The notes under the pieces: generated by a model | Seen by the model: only the letters and a program-made list of their open reading frames with translations | Told to the model about the DNA's origin: nothing | Database searches by the model: none | Translations under genes and position numbers: made by a program | Source of the DNA: Acidobacteriota bacterium | GTDB lineage: Bacteria; Acidobacteriota; Thermoanaerobaculia; Multivoradales; JAGPDF01 | DNA length: 64,000 nt | Assembly (NCBI GenBank): GCA_014584695.1 | Contig: JACTMI010000042.1 | Coordinates: 62,001-126,000, forward strand | Direction of reading: 5' to 3' | Part shown: positions 1-9,439 of the stretch, piece after piece | How positions within the stretch are numbered: position 1 is the first letter of the stretch | How the letters are laid out: every line of letters begins with the position of its first letter

Positions 1-132
1 CGCAGCGAGGGCCCCCGCGATGCTCCATCTCATCTCTCGATCCTCCGCGAAACGAACCTGGATCGACCCGCACGGCGCGCGTGCCGCGCGGGGAAATCAC
101 TCGAACGACGCGCACCTCGCGTGCGCGCGCCC

Positions 133-906
133 TCATTCGTTGCGGCGGGCGGTGAGCAGCAGGATCGAGAGCGTCCGTCGGGCCGCCGGGGCGGCCCGCT
201 CGGTGGCGACCTCCCGGGCCGGCGCTGCCGCGCCGGTGGCGGGAGCCGGCAGGGCCACGGTGCGCTCGCCGCCGGCGGCCGCGAGCGCGAAGAGGGGGGC
301 TCCGGGGCGGGTCGTCGGCCCCATCTCGACCTGGCGAGGCAGCGCCGAGGCGCGCTCGATCCAGCGGCCCCCCTGCCGATCGCCCTCGCTCCAGAGGAAA
401 GTCGGTTTCGAGCCGGCGCGGGCCGCTTCGCCGAACCGCCAGGCCAGCCGGCGATCGATCCCTGGCGACGGACGCCGCGCCGGAACGATCTCGAGCTCGA
501 CCCGGGTCGCCACCTCGTGCTCGACCACCTCGTCACCGACGCGCAACATCAACTGCGCGCGCGGTGAAGCGATCTCCGGCACGCGGACCCGGACCTGGCG
601 GCGGGCGAAGTCGAGGTGCGGCGTCAACCGCACGGTGAAGGTCGCCCCGCCGTCGAAGGAGAGGAAGGCCTCCCATTCTTCGATGTGGGTCAGAGCTTCG
701 AAGCCGCCCGCCGGCTCCCAGGCGAGCAGCGCCGCCTCGCCCGCCGTCCAGCGCGCACCGGCGGCTGGCTCGACCCAGCGCGCCTCGAGGCGCGCGGCAC
801 CGTCAGCGCGTCCGGGCCCGGGGCGCGCGGCGACACCCGGCGGCGCGAGCACGACGCTCATCGCCGCCCAGGTCAGCCACGCGGAAAGGGCCCGGCGCCG
901 GAGCAC
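133..906 (-). CDS. Secreted protein with a Kre9/KNH-like beta domain, function unknown
   Basis: 257 residues from a GTG start. An N-terminal signal peptide is clear: three arginines, then a hydrophobic stretch ending near an AxA site at about residue 27. Residues about 45-125 fit the pattern of the Kre9/KNH-like beta domain found on bacterial exoproteins: W-x-A-G near the start, FLSFDGGATF in the middle and R-V-R-V-P-E toward the end. The remaining half is low-complexity Ala/Arg/Pro-rich and shows no motif. Probably exported and surface associated; no catalytic residues are recognisable. It is the last gene of the leftmost minus-strand group, 79 bases beyond the stop of pruA on the upstream side. 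The first 132 bases of the window show no gene. Confidence 0.65.
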   Translation of the reverse strand: MLRRRALSAWLTWAAMSVVLAPPGVAARPGPGRADGAARLEARWVEPAAGARWTAGEAALLAWEPAGGFEALTHIEEWEAFLSFDGGATFTVRLTPHLDFARRQVRVRVPEIASPRAQLMLRVGDEVVEHEVATRVELEIVPARRPSPGIDRRLAWRFGEAARAGSKPTFLWSEGDRQGGRWIERASALPRQVEMGPTTRPGAPLFALAAAGGERTVALPAPATGAAAPAREVATERAAPAARRTLSILLLTARRNE

Positions 907-985
907 AGGGCCCTATTCTCTGCCATCGGCGCCGCGGGGGGGAAAAGCGCCGTCCCGCACCGGGGACGGCCCGCCCCCGGTAGGC

Positions 986-2617
986 TCACTCTTGCGCCTG
1001 GTGCGGGTACGCCACGGCGGTCGGCGGCACGAAGGTCTCCTTGATCGTGCGCAGGGAGATCCAGCGCGTCAGGTTCGCCGCCGAGCCCGCCTTGTCGTTG
1101 GTGCCGGAGGCGCGGGCACCGCCGAACGGCTGCTGGCCGACGACCGCGCCGGTCGGCTTGTCGTTGACGTAGAAGTTGCCCGCCGCGTGGCGCAGCGCGC
1201 GCTTCATCTTCAGGATCGCGCCGCGGTCGCGGGCGAAGATCGCGCCCGTCAGAGCGTAGGGGCTCGTCGTGTCGCACAGCTCGAGCGCTTCGTCGAGCCG
1301 CGCGTCCTGGTAGACGTGGAGCGTCAGCACCGGCGCGAAGATCTCCTCCTGCATCAGCTTGTGGCGCGGATTCGACGCCACCACCACCGTCGGCTCGACG
1401 TAGTAGCCGACCGCGGCGTCGCCCTTGCCGCCGACCAGGATTTCGGCGTCCGCGGAGGCGCGGGCGTGCTCGATGTAGCCCAGCGTGTTGTCGAACGAGG
1501 CCTGGTCGATCACGGCGCAGACGAAGTTGCGGAAGTCGAGCGGCGTGCCCATTGGCAGCGCCTGGATCTCGGCCACCAGCCGGTCGCGCACCTCGGGCCA
1601 GAGCGACGCCGGCACGTAAGCCCGTGAGGCGGCCGAGCACTTCTGCCCCTGGTACTCGAAAGCGCCGCGCACCAGCGCCACCACCAGCGCCTGAGCATCG
1701 GCCGAGGGGTGGGCGAAGACGAAATCCTTGCCGCCGGTCTCCCCGACGATGCGGGGATAGGACTTGTACTGGCCGAGATTGCCGGCGATGGTCTGCCACA
1801 TGCCCTGGAAGGTCTCGGTCGAGCCGGTGAAGTGGAGTCCAGCCAGCTCGGGGCTGGCGAACACCGGCGGGCCGATGGCCGAACCGCGCGCGGCGACGAA
1901 GTTGATCACCCCGGGCGGCAGACCGGCCGCCTCGAGCAGCTTCATCAGGTACCAGTTCGACAGCATCGACGTCGATGCCGGTTTCCAGAGCACGGTGTTG
2001 CCCATCAGCGCGGGCGCGGTCGGCAGGTTGGCGGCGATCGAGGTGAAGTTGAACGGCGTCACCGCGAAGACGAAGCCCTCGAGCGGCCGGTACTCGACCT
2101 GGTTCCACACCCCCGGCGAGGAGATCGGCTGATCGGCGTACATGAGGCGCAGGAAGTGGGCGTTGAAGCGCCAGAAGTCGATCACCTCGCACGCCGAATC
2201 GATCTCGGCCTGGAAGGCGTTCTTCGACTGCCCGAGCATGGTCGCCGCGTTGACGGTGTCGCGCCAGGGTCCGGCCAACAGGTCGGCAGCCTTGAGCAGC
2301 ACCGCGGCGCGCTCCTCCCAGGGCGTCTCGGACCAGCTCCGCCACGCCTCGCGCGCCGCTGCGATCGCGCGCTCGACCTCCACCGGACCGGCCTGGTGGA
2401 AGCGCGCCAGGACGTGCTGGTGATCGTGCGGGCAGACGGCCGTGCCGAGCTTGCCAGTGCGCACCTCCTCGCCGCCGATGACCAGCGGAATCTCGATCTC
2501 CTCCTGCATCATGGCCGCCAACCGGGCCTTGAGCGACGCGCGCTCCGGGGACCCCGGAGCGTAGGACTTCACCGGCTCGTTGACCGGGTGCGGGACGCGG
2601 ACGATGCCGTTCGACAT
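986..2617 (-). CDS. pruA: L-glutamate gamma-semialdehyde (1-pyrroline-5-carboxylate) dehydrogenase
   Basis: 543 residues, the normal length for stand-alone P5C dehydrogenase of the RocA/PruA type, which oxidises glutamate semialdehyde from proline or arginine breakdown to glutamate with NAD+. The aldehyde dehydrogenase hallmarks are in place: general base Glu293 in VGETGGKD and nucleophile Cys327 in GQKCSA. TPFNFTSIAANLP and LHFTGSTETF are typical of this subfamily. The ATG at 2617 follows a purine-rich Shine-Dalgarno stretch (AAGGAGAGGTG). No proline dehydrogenase (putA N-part) is nearby, so the enzyme's substrate supply is encoded elsewhere. The glutamate it makes could feed the glutamate dehydrogenase at 18.7 kb, which is inference. 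Confidence 0.95.
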   Translation of the reverse strand: MSNGIVRVPHPVNEPVKSYAPGSPERASLKARLAAMMQEEIEIPLVIGGEEVRTGKLGTAVCPHDHQHVLARFHQAGPVEVERAIAAAREAWRSWSETPWEERAAVLLKAADLLAGPWRDTVNAATMLGQSKNAFQAEIDSACEVIDFWRFNAHFLRLMYADQPISSPGVWNQVEYRPLEGFVFAVTPFNFTSIAANLPTAPALMGNTVLWKPASTSMLSNWYLMKLLEAAGLPPGVINFVAARGSAIGPPVFASPELAGLHFTGSTETFQGMWQTIAGNLGQYKSYPRIVGETGGKDFVFAHPSADAQALVVALVRGAFEYQGQKCSAASRAYVPASLWPEVRDRLVAEIQALPMGTPLDFRNFVCAVIDQASFDNTLGYIEHARASADAEILVGGKGDAAVGYYVEPTVVVASNPRHKLMQEEIFAPVLTLHVYQDARLDEALELCDTTSPYALTGAIFARDRGAILKMKRALRHAAGNFYVNDKPTGAVVGQQPFGGARASGTNDKAGSAANLTRWISLRTIKETFVPPTAVAYPHQAQE

Positions 2618-2642
2618 GGGTCACCTCTCCTTCGCGAGTGAT

Positions 2643-3014
2643 TCAGCCATCCGGCCGCGCTCCGAAGGCGGCCGCGATGGCGATCCAGAGGAAGCCGGCG
2701 ATCAGCGCTACGCCGCCGACCGGGGTGACGGCGCCGAGGACTCTCGGCCCCCCCAGCGCCAGCGCGGCCACCGTGCCGGCGAAGAGCAGCCCGCCGGCGA
2801 GGACCAGCGCGATGCCGCCCGCTGGCGCCGTCGAGCGCCCGGCCGCGGCGGCCGCGAGGGCGCCGAGGCCGGCGTACATCAGATAGCGCGCCGCCGTCTC
2901 CCAGAGCTCGAGGCCGCGCGGGTCGAGCCGCCCGGCCAGGGCGTGGGCGCCGAAAGCGCCCAGCGCCACGGCCAGGGCGCACTCGAGCGCGCCCGCCGCG
3001 AGCAGCCAGCGCAC
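2643..3014 (-). CDS. DUF423 family small membrane protein
   Basis: 123 residues from a GTG at 3014, which follows GGAGG with a 9-base spacer and lies 4 bases past the stop of the preceding gene. Four hydrophobic segments fill most of the chain, with the family pattern G-A-F-G-A-H-A-L near residue 20 and V-x-P-x-G-G near the third helix. DUF423 proteins (YgdD type) are inner-membrane proteins of unknown function. A longer reading frame extends upstream to 3110, but that part overlaps the preceding gene and lacks membrane character, so the GTG is preferred. The stop is 25 bases before pruA, so the two are probably co-transcribed. Confidence 0.8.
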   Translation of the reverse strand: MRWLLAAGALECALAVALGAFGAHALAGRLDPRGLELWETAARYLMYAGLGALAAAAAGRSTAPAGGIALVLAGGLLFAGTVAALALGGPRVLGAVTPVGGVALIAGFLWIAIAAAFGARPDG

Positions 3015-3018
3015 GGCC

Positions 3019-3291
3019 TCAGACCTCCGCCAACCGGCGGACGGAAGTGACCCGCTCCGCGGGCACGACGACCCGCCGCTGGCGCGGCCAGACGCCGACC
3101 CGGCGCGCACGCTCGAGCCACTCCGCGCGCGCCGGCGCCCCCGCCTCCTGCCGGTGGACGTCGGCGTCGTGGAGGGTCACCCCGGCGGCGTTCCAGTCGT
3201 GGCAGCGCCCGATCCAGAGCTCCGCGGCGTCGGTCTCGACGACCACGGTGATGCCGTGCAGCTCGTGCGTGTTCTGATGGAACGTCCCCAT
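3019..3291 (-). CDS. Small conserved-looking protein, function unknown
   Basis: 90 residues from ATG 3291 to a stop only 4 bases before the DUF423 start. The reading frame is open for much longer upstream, but that part lies antisense-in-frame across the bacilliredoxin gene, and the ATG has the natural spacing of a small operon member. The chain mixes a beta-rich first half (G-I-T-V-V-V-E-T) with a basic C-terminus (R-R-V-G-V-W-P-R-Q-R-R-V-V-V-P). It has no signal peptide and no membrane segment, and I recognise no family. Its position between a bacilliredoxin and DUF423 suggests one transcript for all three. Confidence 0.65.
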   Translation of the reverse strand: MGTFHQNTHELHGITVVVETDAAELWIGRCHDWNAAGVTLHDADVHRQEAGAPARAEWLERARRVGVWPRQRRVVVPAERVTSVRRLAEV

Positions 3292-3311
3292 CGCGAGCGC
3301 CCTCGGCCCTC

Positions 3312-3746
3312 TCAGGCCACGGCGACCGGCGCGCAGTGGTGGGCGAACGCGGCGCGCAAGTCGGCGGCGACGTCCAACGCGTCTCGCCCCTCGATCCGGT
3401 GACGGGGGAGGAACCAGACCAGCTCGCCCCCCTTGAACAGCGCCATCGAGGGTGAGGAGGGGGGGATGTCCGGAAAATAACCGCGAGCCCGCGCCGTCGC
3501 CTCGAGGTCCTGCCCCGCGAAGACGGTGCCCAGCCGGTCCGGCCGGGGACCGCTCTGCAGCGCCAGCCGGACGCCCGGGCGTGCCATGCCGGCGGCGCAG
3601 CCGCAGACCGAGTTGACCACCAAGAGCGCGGTGCCGGTCGCGTCGCCGAGAAAACGCTCGACGTCGGACGGCTGCGACAGCTCTTCGAAGCCGACCGCGA
3701 CCAGCTCTTCGCGCATCGGACGGACCATCAACGGGGGATACGGCAT
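3312..3746 (-). CDS. Bacilliredoxin (BrxA/BrxB family)
   Basis: 144 residues, matching the roughly 140-residue BrxA/BrxB (YphP/YqiW, DUF1094) family. These thioredoxin-fold proteins remove bacillithiol or other low-molecular-weight thiols from protein cysteines. The active-site motif is N-S-V-C-G-C, with Cys48-Gly49-Cys50, and is preceded by the beta strand ALLVVNSV. A conserved GYFPDIPPSSPSMALF segment near residue 88 agrees with the family. The stop is 20 bases upstream of the next small gene, so the minus-strand genes 3746 to 986 could form one operon. Whether this organism makes bacillithiol cannot be told from the window. Confidence 0.9.
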   Translation of the reverse strand: MPYPPLMVRPMREELVAVGFEELSQPSDVERFLGDATGTALLVVNSVCGCAAGMARPGVRLALQSGPRPDRLGTVFAGQDLEATARARGYFPDIPPSSPSMALFKGGELVWFLPRHRIEGRDALDVAADLRAAFAHHCAPVAVA

Positions 3747-3861
3747 CGAGCTCTCCTCTGGGAGTTCCCGGCACCGCGCCGGGAAGGGCCCTGCGACCCG
3801 TGGATTCTAACGAATCCCGGGGGCCGGACCTTCCCGCCCGCGCGGGCGGGGCGCCCGCCGG

Positions 3862-4653
3862 CTACTTGCGCAGCTCGGCGAGGACCGGCGCCAGCTGCGC
3901 CTTCACCCGATCCGGTTCGAGGAACTGGACCCCCATGCCGGAGAGGAGGTTGCGGCCCTTCCCCACCACCGCGTCGGGCTCGAAGCGGTGCACGACTCGC
4001 GCTTCGAACCGCAGCGGCTCGACGTTGGCGAGCGGCGGGGTGAGCTCGATGATCACGACCTCCTGCAGCGCCGCCGGGCTCGGGGTCGAGATGAACAGCC
4101 CACCGGTCGAGAGGTCGCGGTGATAGACGGCGAGAAAGCTCGTCCGGTCGACGAAATCGACCGGGACGACGCGCAGCGGCCGGGGCGACGGGCTCAGCTC
4201 GCCATTCGGCGCGGCGACGGCCGCCGGGGCGACCTCCTGGACCGGCCCCTCTGCGGCGACTTCGCGGCTCACCTCCGCTTCGACTTCGCGCTGAGGCCCG
4301 CGCACGCGCTCGCGGGAGGCGATCGTCGTCGCCGCGCGTGCCGCCGGCAGCAGGTCCGAAAGGAGCTCGTCCGGCATCAGGAACCGGACCCCGATCCCCG
4401 GCTGGTCGACATGGCGCAGCGCCACCGAGACGCGGTGCGAGCGCACGATCCGCCCTTCGGCGATGAAGCCGTTCTCCGCGTCGAGGACCTCGACTCGGAC
4501 CCGCTCGCCGGGCGCCAGCATGTGGGTGGTGCCGAGGAAGGCCCCGGACCTCGAGATGTTGGTGGTGAAGCCCGAATGGGCTTCGGACTGTCCCTGCCGC
4601 CAGAACCGGACTTCGAACCGGCGCGGATAGCGGGTATGCGCGCGGCGCTCCAT
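3862..4653 (-). CDS. Protein with two PilZ domains (c-di-GMP receptor type)
   Basis: 263 residues. The first PilZ domain covers about residues 2-115: it opens with RRAHTRYPRRFEVRF and has NISRSGAFL, the standard RxxxR and (D/N)xSxxG c-di-GMP contacts. A second, more diverged PilZ-like domain covers about 150-262. It has DLSTGGLFI and a closing MGVQFLE but lacks a clean RxxxR. A low-complexity acidic/Ala linker joins them. The likely role is a cytoplasmic effector that senses c-di-GMP or tunes a surface process. A PAS-GGDEF cyclase sits 16 kb away, which is not evidence of partnership. The start at ATG 4653 is the only sensible one, since the PilZ consensus begins at residue 3. Confidence 0.85.
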   Translation of the reverse strand: MERRAHTRYPRRFEVRFWRQGQSEAHSGFTTNISRSGAFLGTTHMLAPGERVRVEVLDAENGFIAEGRIVRSHRVSVALRHVDQPGIGVRFLMPDELLSDLLPAARAATTIASRERVRGPQREVEAEVSREVAAEGPVQEVAPAAVAAPNGELSPSPRPLRVVPVDFVDRTSFLAVYHRDLSTGGLFISTPSPAALQEVVIIELTPPLANVEPLRFEARVVHRFEPDAVVGKGRNLLSGMGVQFLEPDRVKAQLAPVLAELRK

Positions 4654-4704
4654 GGTGGACCCCTCCGTGATTATAACGACGGACGCTCTCGGCTTTTCAC
4701 CCGC

Positions 4705-5733
4705 TCAGCGCAGAAAGGCGGGCAGGAGCGCCGGCGCTTCCGCGGCGCTCCCCGCTGGCGGGGCCGGGCCGGAGACCGGCAGATCGAGCGCGTGGGCGAA
4801 GGGGTCGACCGCGCGCCAGGCTCCGCCCTCGAGCCGCCGGATCTCGTAGTGGAGGTGCGGCGCCGTGGTCCAGCCGCTCTCGCCGACGGTGGCGATCGGC
4901 TCTCCGGCCGCGACTCGCTGCCCCTCGCGGACGAGGATCCGGTCGCAGTGGCCATAGAGGGTCAGGTAGCTCTCGCCGTGCCGCAGCACGACCATCCGCC
5001 CCATGCGCCACCAGTCGGAACGGCGATCGGCCTCGACCGGTCCAGCGTGCGTTACCCGGCCCGCCGCCGGCGCGAGGATCTGCGTACCCAGGGGCGCGGC
5101 GAGGTCGAGGCCGGCGTGCATCTCCAGCTCGCGGGTGAAGGGGCTGCGGCGGTTCCCGAAGCCGCTGGTGCGCACGAACTCCTCCCCGCGCAAGGGCAGC
5201 CTGGCCGGCACCTCTCGCGGCCGCTCCGGATGGACGACCTCGAAGGCGACGATCCGGTCCAGCCGCGCCCGGATCAGCCGGAGCTCCTCGGCCAGCTCGC
5301 CTTCCACCCGGTTGCCGTGGGCGATGGTCGACGCGAAGATGGTCTCCGGCACCTCCCGGCCGAGCCCCTCCACCCGCCCGGCGACCCCGAGGCCGTCGTC
5401 GAGCCCGTAGATCCCCTGGATGCGGTCGAGGCGCCGGGCCAGCTCGTCGCCCCGGCGCTCCAGACCCGCCAGCTGCTCGACCAGCGCCTGGAGTCGCTCG
5501 CCGAGCTGCAAGCGGCGGGACATCTCGACCTGGTACTGCTGCTGGCGGCGCCAGCTGCCGATCACCGACGGCGCCGCGAGCGCGCCGGTGACCAGGATGA
5601 CCAGCGCCAGCGCCGCCGCGCCGAGCAGGACGCGCTGTCGGCGGACCGTCAGCCGCAGGGAGCGCCCACGGCCCCGCCCGTCGTGCGGGTGGATCCGGAT
5701 CTCGAGCGGTTCCAGGGGTCCGAAGCGCGCCAT
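4705..5733 (-). CDS. Membrane-anchored M23 family peptidoglycan endopeptidase
   Basis: 342 residues from ATG 5733, preceded by GGGGAGAGG; the frame continues upstream but into coding sequence of the next gene. A cytoplasmic basic N-terminus is followed by one transmembrane segment at about residues 34-56, a coiled coil at about 65-110 and a C-terminal LytM/M23 domain. The zinc ligands are visible: H-A-G-L-D-L with an upstream FGNRRSPF, and the H-L-H-Y-E motif near residue 295. The domain order matches divisome- or envelope-linked M23 proteins (EnvC/NlpD/YebA style), which either cut peptide cross-links or activate amidases. It lies 55 bases after the phosphatase gene on the same strand. Confidence 0.85.
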   Translation of the reverse strand: MARFGPLEPLEIRIHPHDGRGRGRSLRLTVRRQRVLLGAAALALVILVTGALAAPSVIGSWRRQQQYQVEMSRRLQLGERLQALVEQLAGLERRGDELARRLDRIQGIYGLDDGLGVAGRVEGLGREVPETIFASTIAHGNRVEGELAEELRLIRARLDRIVAFEVVHPERPREVPARLPLRGEEFVRTSGFGNRRSPFTRELEMHAGLDLAAPLGTQILAPAAGRVTHAGPVEADRRSDWWRMGRMVVLRHGESYLTLYGHCDRILVREGQRVAAGEPIATVGESGWTTAPHLHYEIRRLEGGAWRAVDPFAHALDLPVSGPAPPAGSAAEAPALLPAFLR

Positions 5734-5788
5734 CAGATTCCTCTCCCCGGCAGCATGCCACGGGCCAGGGCCAGGGCCCCGTTCTCGC

Positions 5789-6634
5789 TCAGCGGGGCAC
5801 GAGGCGGTCGACCGCGGCCTCGCTCGCGGTCGCGCGGGCCGCGGCGAGCAGGCCGGAGTGCACACCCGGGGCCCCAGCCAGGACATTGCCGCCCGCGAGC
5901 CAGCCGCCGCCGCCGTCGAGATCGGTCAACCGGCCGCCGGCCTCCTCGATCAGCAAGGCGCCGGCCGCGATGTCCCACGGCGACAACCGGAACTCGAAGA
6001 AGCCGTCGTAGACCCCCGCCGCGGTGTAGGCGAGGTCGAGCGCCGCGGCGCCGCAGCGCCGGATCGCGCGCGCCTGGCGAAAGACCGCGCGGAAGAGCTC
6101 GAGATAGACGTCGAGCGCGGCGTGCGCGCGGAACGGATAGCCGGTCGAGAGAAAGGCTCCTTCGAGCCCCGGGCGCGCCGAGACTCGCATCGCCCGGCCG
6201 TTCCAGCGCGCGCCGCCGCCGCGGCAGGCGACGAAGCGATTGCCGCCCGGGGGATCGAGCACTACTCCCGCCAGCAGCTCGCCACCCCGGCGGCAGGCCA
6301 CCGAGACCGCCCACACCGGCAGCCCCTGGAGGAAGTTGGTGGTGCCGTCCAGCGGGTCGATCACCCACTCCAGGTCGGAGGTCGCACCGGCGTGGACCGT
6401 CCCCTCCTCGGCCAGGATCCGGTGGTCGGGGAAGCGCCGGAGCAGCTCCGCGACCAGCGCCTGCTCGCTCTCGCGGTCGGCCTGGGTGACGAAGTCGTTG
6501 GCGGCTTTGACCGAGACTTCGAGACGACCGCTCCGGAACCACCGCTCCAACACGGCCGCGCCGGCGTCCGCCGCCGACTCCGCCGCGGCCAGCAGGGCGG
6601 ACGGCTCGACCGCGGCGCGCGCTCGCGAGGCCAC
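5789..6634 (-). CDS. Inositol monophosphatase family phosphatase (SuhB/CysQ-like)
   Basis: 281 residues from a GTG at 6634 that follows AAGGGGATC. The start lies 8 bases past the pyrC stop, and a longer frame upstream would overlap pyrC. The family's metal-binding motifs are complete: E77-G-T in LAEEGT, the D-P-L-D-G-T-T-N-F block at residues 93-101, and S-P-W-D-I-A-A-G near residue 220. Members hydrolyse inositol-1-phosphate, histidinol phosphate, fructose-1,6-bisphosphate or 3'-phosphoadenosine-5'-phosphate with Mg2+. The substrate cannot be assigned from the motifs. The tight spacing behind pyrC puts it on the pyrimidine transcript, but no pathway link is known to me. Confidence 0.85.
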   Translation of the reverse strand: MASRARAAVEPSALLAAAESAADAGAAVLERWFRSGRLEVSVKAANDFVTQADRESEQALVAELLRRFPDHRILAEEGTVHAGATSDLEWVIDPLDGTTNFLQGLPVWAVSVACRRGGELLAGVVLDPPGGNRFVACRGGGARWNGRAMRVSARPGLEGAFLSTGYPFRAHAALDVYLELFRAVFRQARAIRRCGAAALDLAYTAAGVYDGFFEFRLSPWDIAAGALLIEEAGGRLTDLDGGGGWLAGGNVLAGAPGVHSGLLAAARATASEAAVDRLVPR

Positions 6635-6642
6635 GATCCCCT

Positions 6643-7929
6643 TCAGTCGGCCCGGTAGACGATCCGTCCACCGACGATCGTCGCGACCGCCGCGCCGCGC
6701 AGCTTCCAGCCGTCGAAGGGAGTATTGCGGGATTTCGAGCGAAAGCGCGCGGCCACCACCTCGAGTTCCCGCTCCGGATCGATCAGCGTCACGTCCGCGA
6801 GCGCTCCCGGCCGGAGCGTGCCTCCGGGCAGGCCGAGCACCCGCGCCGGGCCCGTCGAGAGCAGCTCGATCAAACGGGACAGGGAGATCCGACCCGGCCG
6901 CACGAGGCGGTCCAGGCAGAGCGCGAGGGTCGTCTCGAGACCGACGATGCCGAACGGCGCGGTCTGGAACTCGAGCACCTTCTCGTCGGCGGTGTGCGGC
7001 GCGTGGTCGGAGGCGATGGCGTCGATCGAGCCGTCGGCGAGCCCGGCCACTAGGCCCTCGACGTCGCGCTGGTCGCGCAGCGGCGGATTCATCTTCCAGT
7101 GGGCGTGGAATCCGGCGTCGATCACCGCCCGGTCGGCGAGCAGCAGGTGATGGGGCGTCACCTCGCAAGTCACCTGCAGGCTGCGGGCGCGCGCCTCGCG
7201 CACCAAGCGCAAGCTGCGCGCGGTCGACAGGTGGGCCACGTGGTAGCGCCCGCCGGTCTCCTCGGCCAGCAGGAGGTCGCGTGCGATCATGACCTCCTCC
7301 GCCAGCCCCGGGATGCCCGGCATCCCGCAGCAGGCGGACGAGGTCCCCTCGTGCATCACCCCGTCGCCGGTCAAGTCGAGATCCTGGGCATGCTGGACGA
7401 TCGGCCGGTCGAAGTGACGCGAGTATTCGAGCGCGCGGCGCATCAACTCGGTGTTGAACACCGGCCGGCCATCGTCCGAGAAGGCGACGCAGCCGGCGGC
7501 GGCGAGCTGCCCGAAGGAGGCCATCTCGTCGCCTTCGAGCTTCTTGCTGACCGCCCCGATCGGGTAGACGCGCGCCAGGCCGGCGCGCTCGGCCGAGCGC
7601 AGGATGGTCTCGGTCACCAGCCGCGAGTCGTTGACCGGCGAAGTATTCGCCATGCAGGCGACGGCCGTGAAGCCGCCGGCCACCGCGGCCGCGACGCCGC
7701 TGGCGACCGTCTCCTTGCTCTCCTGCCCTGGCTCGCGCAAGTGCACGTGGATATCGATCAGGCCCGGAGCGACCACCAGCCCGCGCGCTTCGAGCACCTC
7801 GCCGTGCGCGGGCACCGCGATCGAGGGCTCGACCCGCACGACCGCGCCGTGCTCGATCAGCACGTCCGCCGGCTGGTCCAGGCCCTGGCTCGGGTCGACC
7901 ACCCGCCCGCCGCGCACCAGCAGCTTCAT
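6643..7929 (-). CDS. pyrC: Dihydroorotase (class I)
   Basis: 428 residues, the usual size of class I (Gram-positive-type) dihydroorotase, which closes carbamoyl-aspartate to dihydroorotate in UMP synthesis. The binuclear-zinc motif [10 protein letters not shown] has His61 and His63. The carboxylated-lysine and histidine regions (Q-H-A-Q-D-L, V-A-H-L-S-T) and the catalytic aspartate in A-S-D-H-A-P-H-T follow in order. The ATG at 7929 overlaps the pyrB stop as ATGA, so translation is coupled. All metal and catalytic positions look intact, so it is likely active rather than the inactive PyrC-like partner known in some bacteria. Confidence 0.95.
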   Translation of the reverse strand: MKLLVRGGRVVDPSQGLDQPADVLIEHGAVVRVEPSIAVPAHGEVLEARGLVVAPGLIDIHVHLREPGQESKETVASGVAAAVAGGFTAVACMANTSPVNDSRLVTETILRSAERAGLARVYPIGAVSKKLEGDEMASFGQLAAAGCVAFSDDGRPVFNTELMRRALEYSRHFDRPIVQHAQDLDLTGDGVMHEGTSSACCGMPGIPGLAEEVMIARDLLLAEETGGRYHVAHLSTARSLRLVREARARSLQVTCEVTPHHLLLADRAVIDAGFHAHWKMNPPLRDQRDVEGLVAGLADGSIDAIASDHAPHTADEKVLEFQTAPFGIVGLETTLALCLDRLVRPGRISLSRLIELLSTGPARVLGLPGGTLRPGALADVTLIDPERELEVVAARFRSKSRNTPFDGWKLRGAAVATIVGGRIVYRAD

Positions 7930-8867
7930 CGGCCCCCTCCGCGCGCGCCCGCCAGCAGGTAGAGGGCCGCCATCCGCACCGCGACGCCTTGGCCGACCTG
8001 ATCGAGGATGACCGAGCGCGGACCGTCGGCGACCGCGCTCGAAATCTCGACTCCCCGGTTCATCGGTCCCGGATGGAGGACGATCGCGTCGGGCTTGGCG
8101 CGCTCCAGCCGCCTCTCGTTCAGCCCGAACAGCTGGGCGTACTCGCCCAGGCTGGGAAACAGGAAGCGGCTCTGCCGCTCGAGCTGCAGTCGCAGCATCA
8201 TGACCACGTCGGCGTCGCGGATCGCCTCCTCGAGCGTCCACACCACCTCGACCCCGAGGGCGCCGATCTCGGCCGGCACCATGGTGCGGGGTCCCGCCAC
8301 CCGCACGTGCGCACCCAGGCGGGTCAGCAGGTGGATGTTCGAGCGCGCCACGCGGCTGTGGGCGATGTCACCGACCATGGCGACCGTCAGCCCCTCGATC
8401 CGCCCCTTGTGGCGCCGGATGGTGAGGGCGTCGAGCAGCGCCTGGGTGGGGTGCTCGTGCGAGCCGTCGCCAGCGTTGACGACGCCCGCCGCGAGCTCGC
8501 GCGCCAGCATCGCCGGCACGCCGACGTGGCGGTGCCGGACGACCACGAAGTCGGGGAACATCGAGGCGATGTTCTTGGCGGTGTCGAAGAGCGTCTCGCC
8601 TTTCGACTGCGAAGAGCCCTCGGTCGAGAAGTTCACGATATCGGCCGAGAGACGTTGCGCCGCGATCTCGAACGACACCCGGGTGCGGGTCGAGGGCTCG
8701 AAGAAGAGGTTGACGACCGTCTTGCCGCGCAGCGTCGGGACCTTCTTGACCGGACGTTCCGCGACCTCGGCGAACGACTCCGCGGTGGCGAGCAACAGCT
8801 CGATCTCGGCGGTCGAGAGCTCGGAGATTCCGAGCAGGTCCTTCTTGGTCCAGATCGCTTCGGTCAT
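7926..8867 (-). CDS. pyrB: Aspartate carbamoyltransferase catalytic subunit
   Basis: 313 residues. It joins carbamoyl phosphate and aspartate, the first committed step of pyrimidine synthesis. The carbamoyl-phosphate loop F-E-P-S-T-R-T-R is at residues 57-63, H-P-T-Q-A-L-L-D near 140, and the aspartate-binding region ML-R-x-Q near 230. ATG 8867 overlaps the pyrR stop by 4 bases. No pyrI regulatory chain is encoded next to it; with PyrR upstream and dihydroorotase downstream this is the Bacillus-like arrangement, in which PyrB works as a trimer or with PyrC. Confidence 0.95.
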   Translation of the reverse strand: MTEAIWTKKDLLGISELSTAEIELLLATAESFAEVAERPVKKVPTLRGKTVVNLFFEPSTRTRVSFEIAAQRLSADIVNFSTEGSSQSKGETLFDTAKNIASMFPDFVVVRHRHVGVPAMLARELAAGVVNAGDGSHEHPTQALLDALTIRRHKGRIEGLTVAMVGDIAHSRVARSNIHLLTRLGAHVRVAGPRTMVPAEIGALGVEVVWTLEEAIRDADVVMMLRLQLERQSRFLFPSLGEYAQLFGLNERRLERAKPDAIVLHPGPMNRGVEISSAVADGPRSVILDQVGQGVAVRMAALYLLAGARGGGR

Positions 8868-9418
8868 GCGCCGGCCGGCCGGTCGAGGATCTGCACCTGG
8901 GTGCCGTCGTCGGTGGCGGCGAAGGCGACCTTGATCACCTCGGAAGCGGAGGTCGGGACCTTGCGGCCGACGAAGTCGGCCTGGATCGGCAGCTCGCGCC
9001 AACCGCGATCGACCAGCACCGCCAGCCGGACCGCTCGCGGTCGCCCGAAGTCGAGCAGCGCGTCGAGCGCCGCCCGGACCGTGCGACCGGTGAACAGGAC
9101 GTCGTCGCACAGCACCACCACGCGATCCTGGATCGGCTCCGGGAAGTGGCTCTCCTTGACCACCGGCTTGGGCGCCACCAGCGACAGGTCGTCGCGGTAG
9201 AGCGTGATGTCCAGCGTGCCGAGTGGCGGCCGGAAACCCTCGAGCCGGTCGAGCTCGTCGGCGATCGCCTCCGCCAGCGGCACGCCGCGGGTCCGGATGC
9301 CGACCAGCATGACGTTCTCGAGGCCGCGATGGGCCTCGGCGATCTCGCCGGCCATGCGGCGGACGATGCGGCCGATCTGATCGGCGTCGAGGATGGTGGC
9401 CTTCGGGTGGAGGTTCAA
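8864..9418 (-). CDS. pyrR: PyrR bifunctional pyrimidine regulator / uracil phosphoribosyltransferase
   Basis: 184 residues of the phosphoribosyltransferase fold. The PRPP motif [13 protein letters not shown] lies near residue 105, and the family's G-x-x-T-R-G opening ([11 protein letters not shown]) near 40. PyrR binds pyr mRNA in response to UMP/UTP and has weak uracil phosphoribosyltransferase activity. The start is a TTG at 9418 with GGAG six bases upstream. The distance from the predicted transcription start to this TTG is only about 15 nt, too short for a classic PyrR attenuator. Any PyrR control here would have to act near the ribosome-binding site or on an internal site. First gene of pyrR-pyrB-pyrC. 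Confidence 0.95.
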   Translation of the reverse strand: MNLHPKATILDADQIGRIVRRMAGEIAEAHRGLENVMLVGIRTRGVPLAEAIADELDRLEGFRPPLGTLDITLYRDDLSLVAPKPVVKESHFPEPIQDRVVVLCDDVLFTGRTVRAALDALLDFGRPRAVRLAVLVDRGWRELPIQADFVGRKVPTSASEVIKVAFAATDDGTQVQILDRPAGA

Positions 9419-9439
9419 GCGAGCTCCGCGGGCGGCGGC

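Noticed and set aside
3988-6489. An 833-codon plus-strand open frame across the PilZ, M23 and phosphatase genes
   Set aside because: Covers three genes with clear motifs on the minus strand; the frame is a codon-bias shadow.
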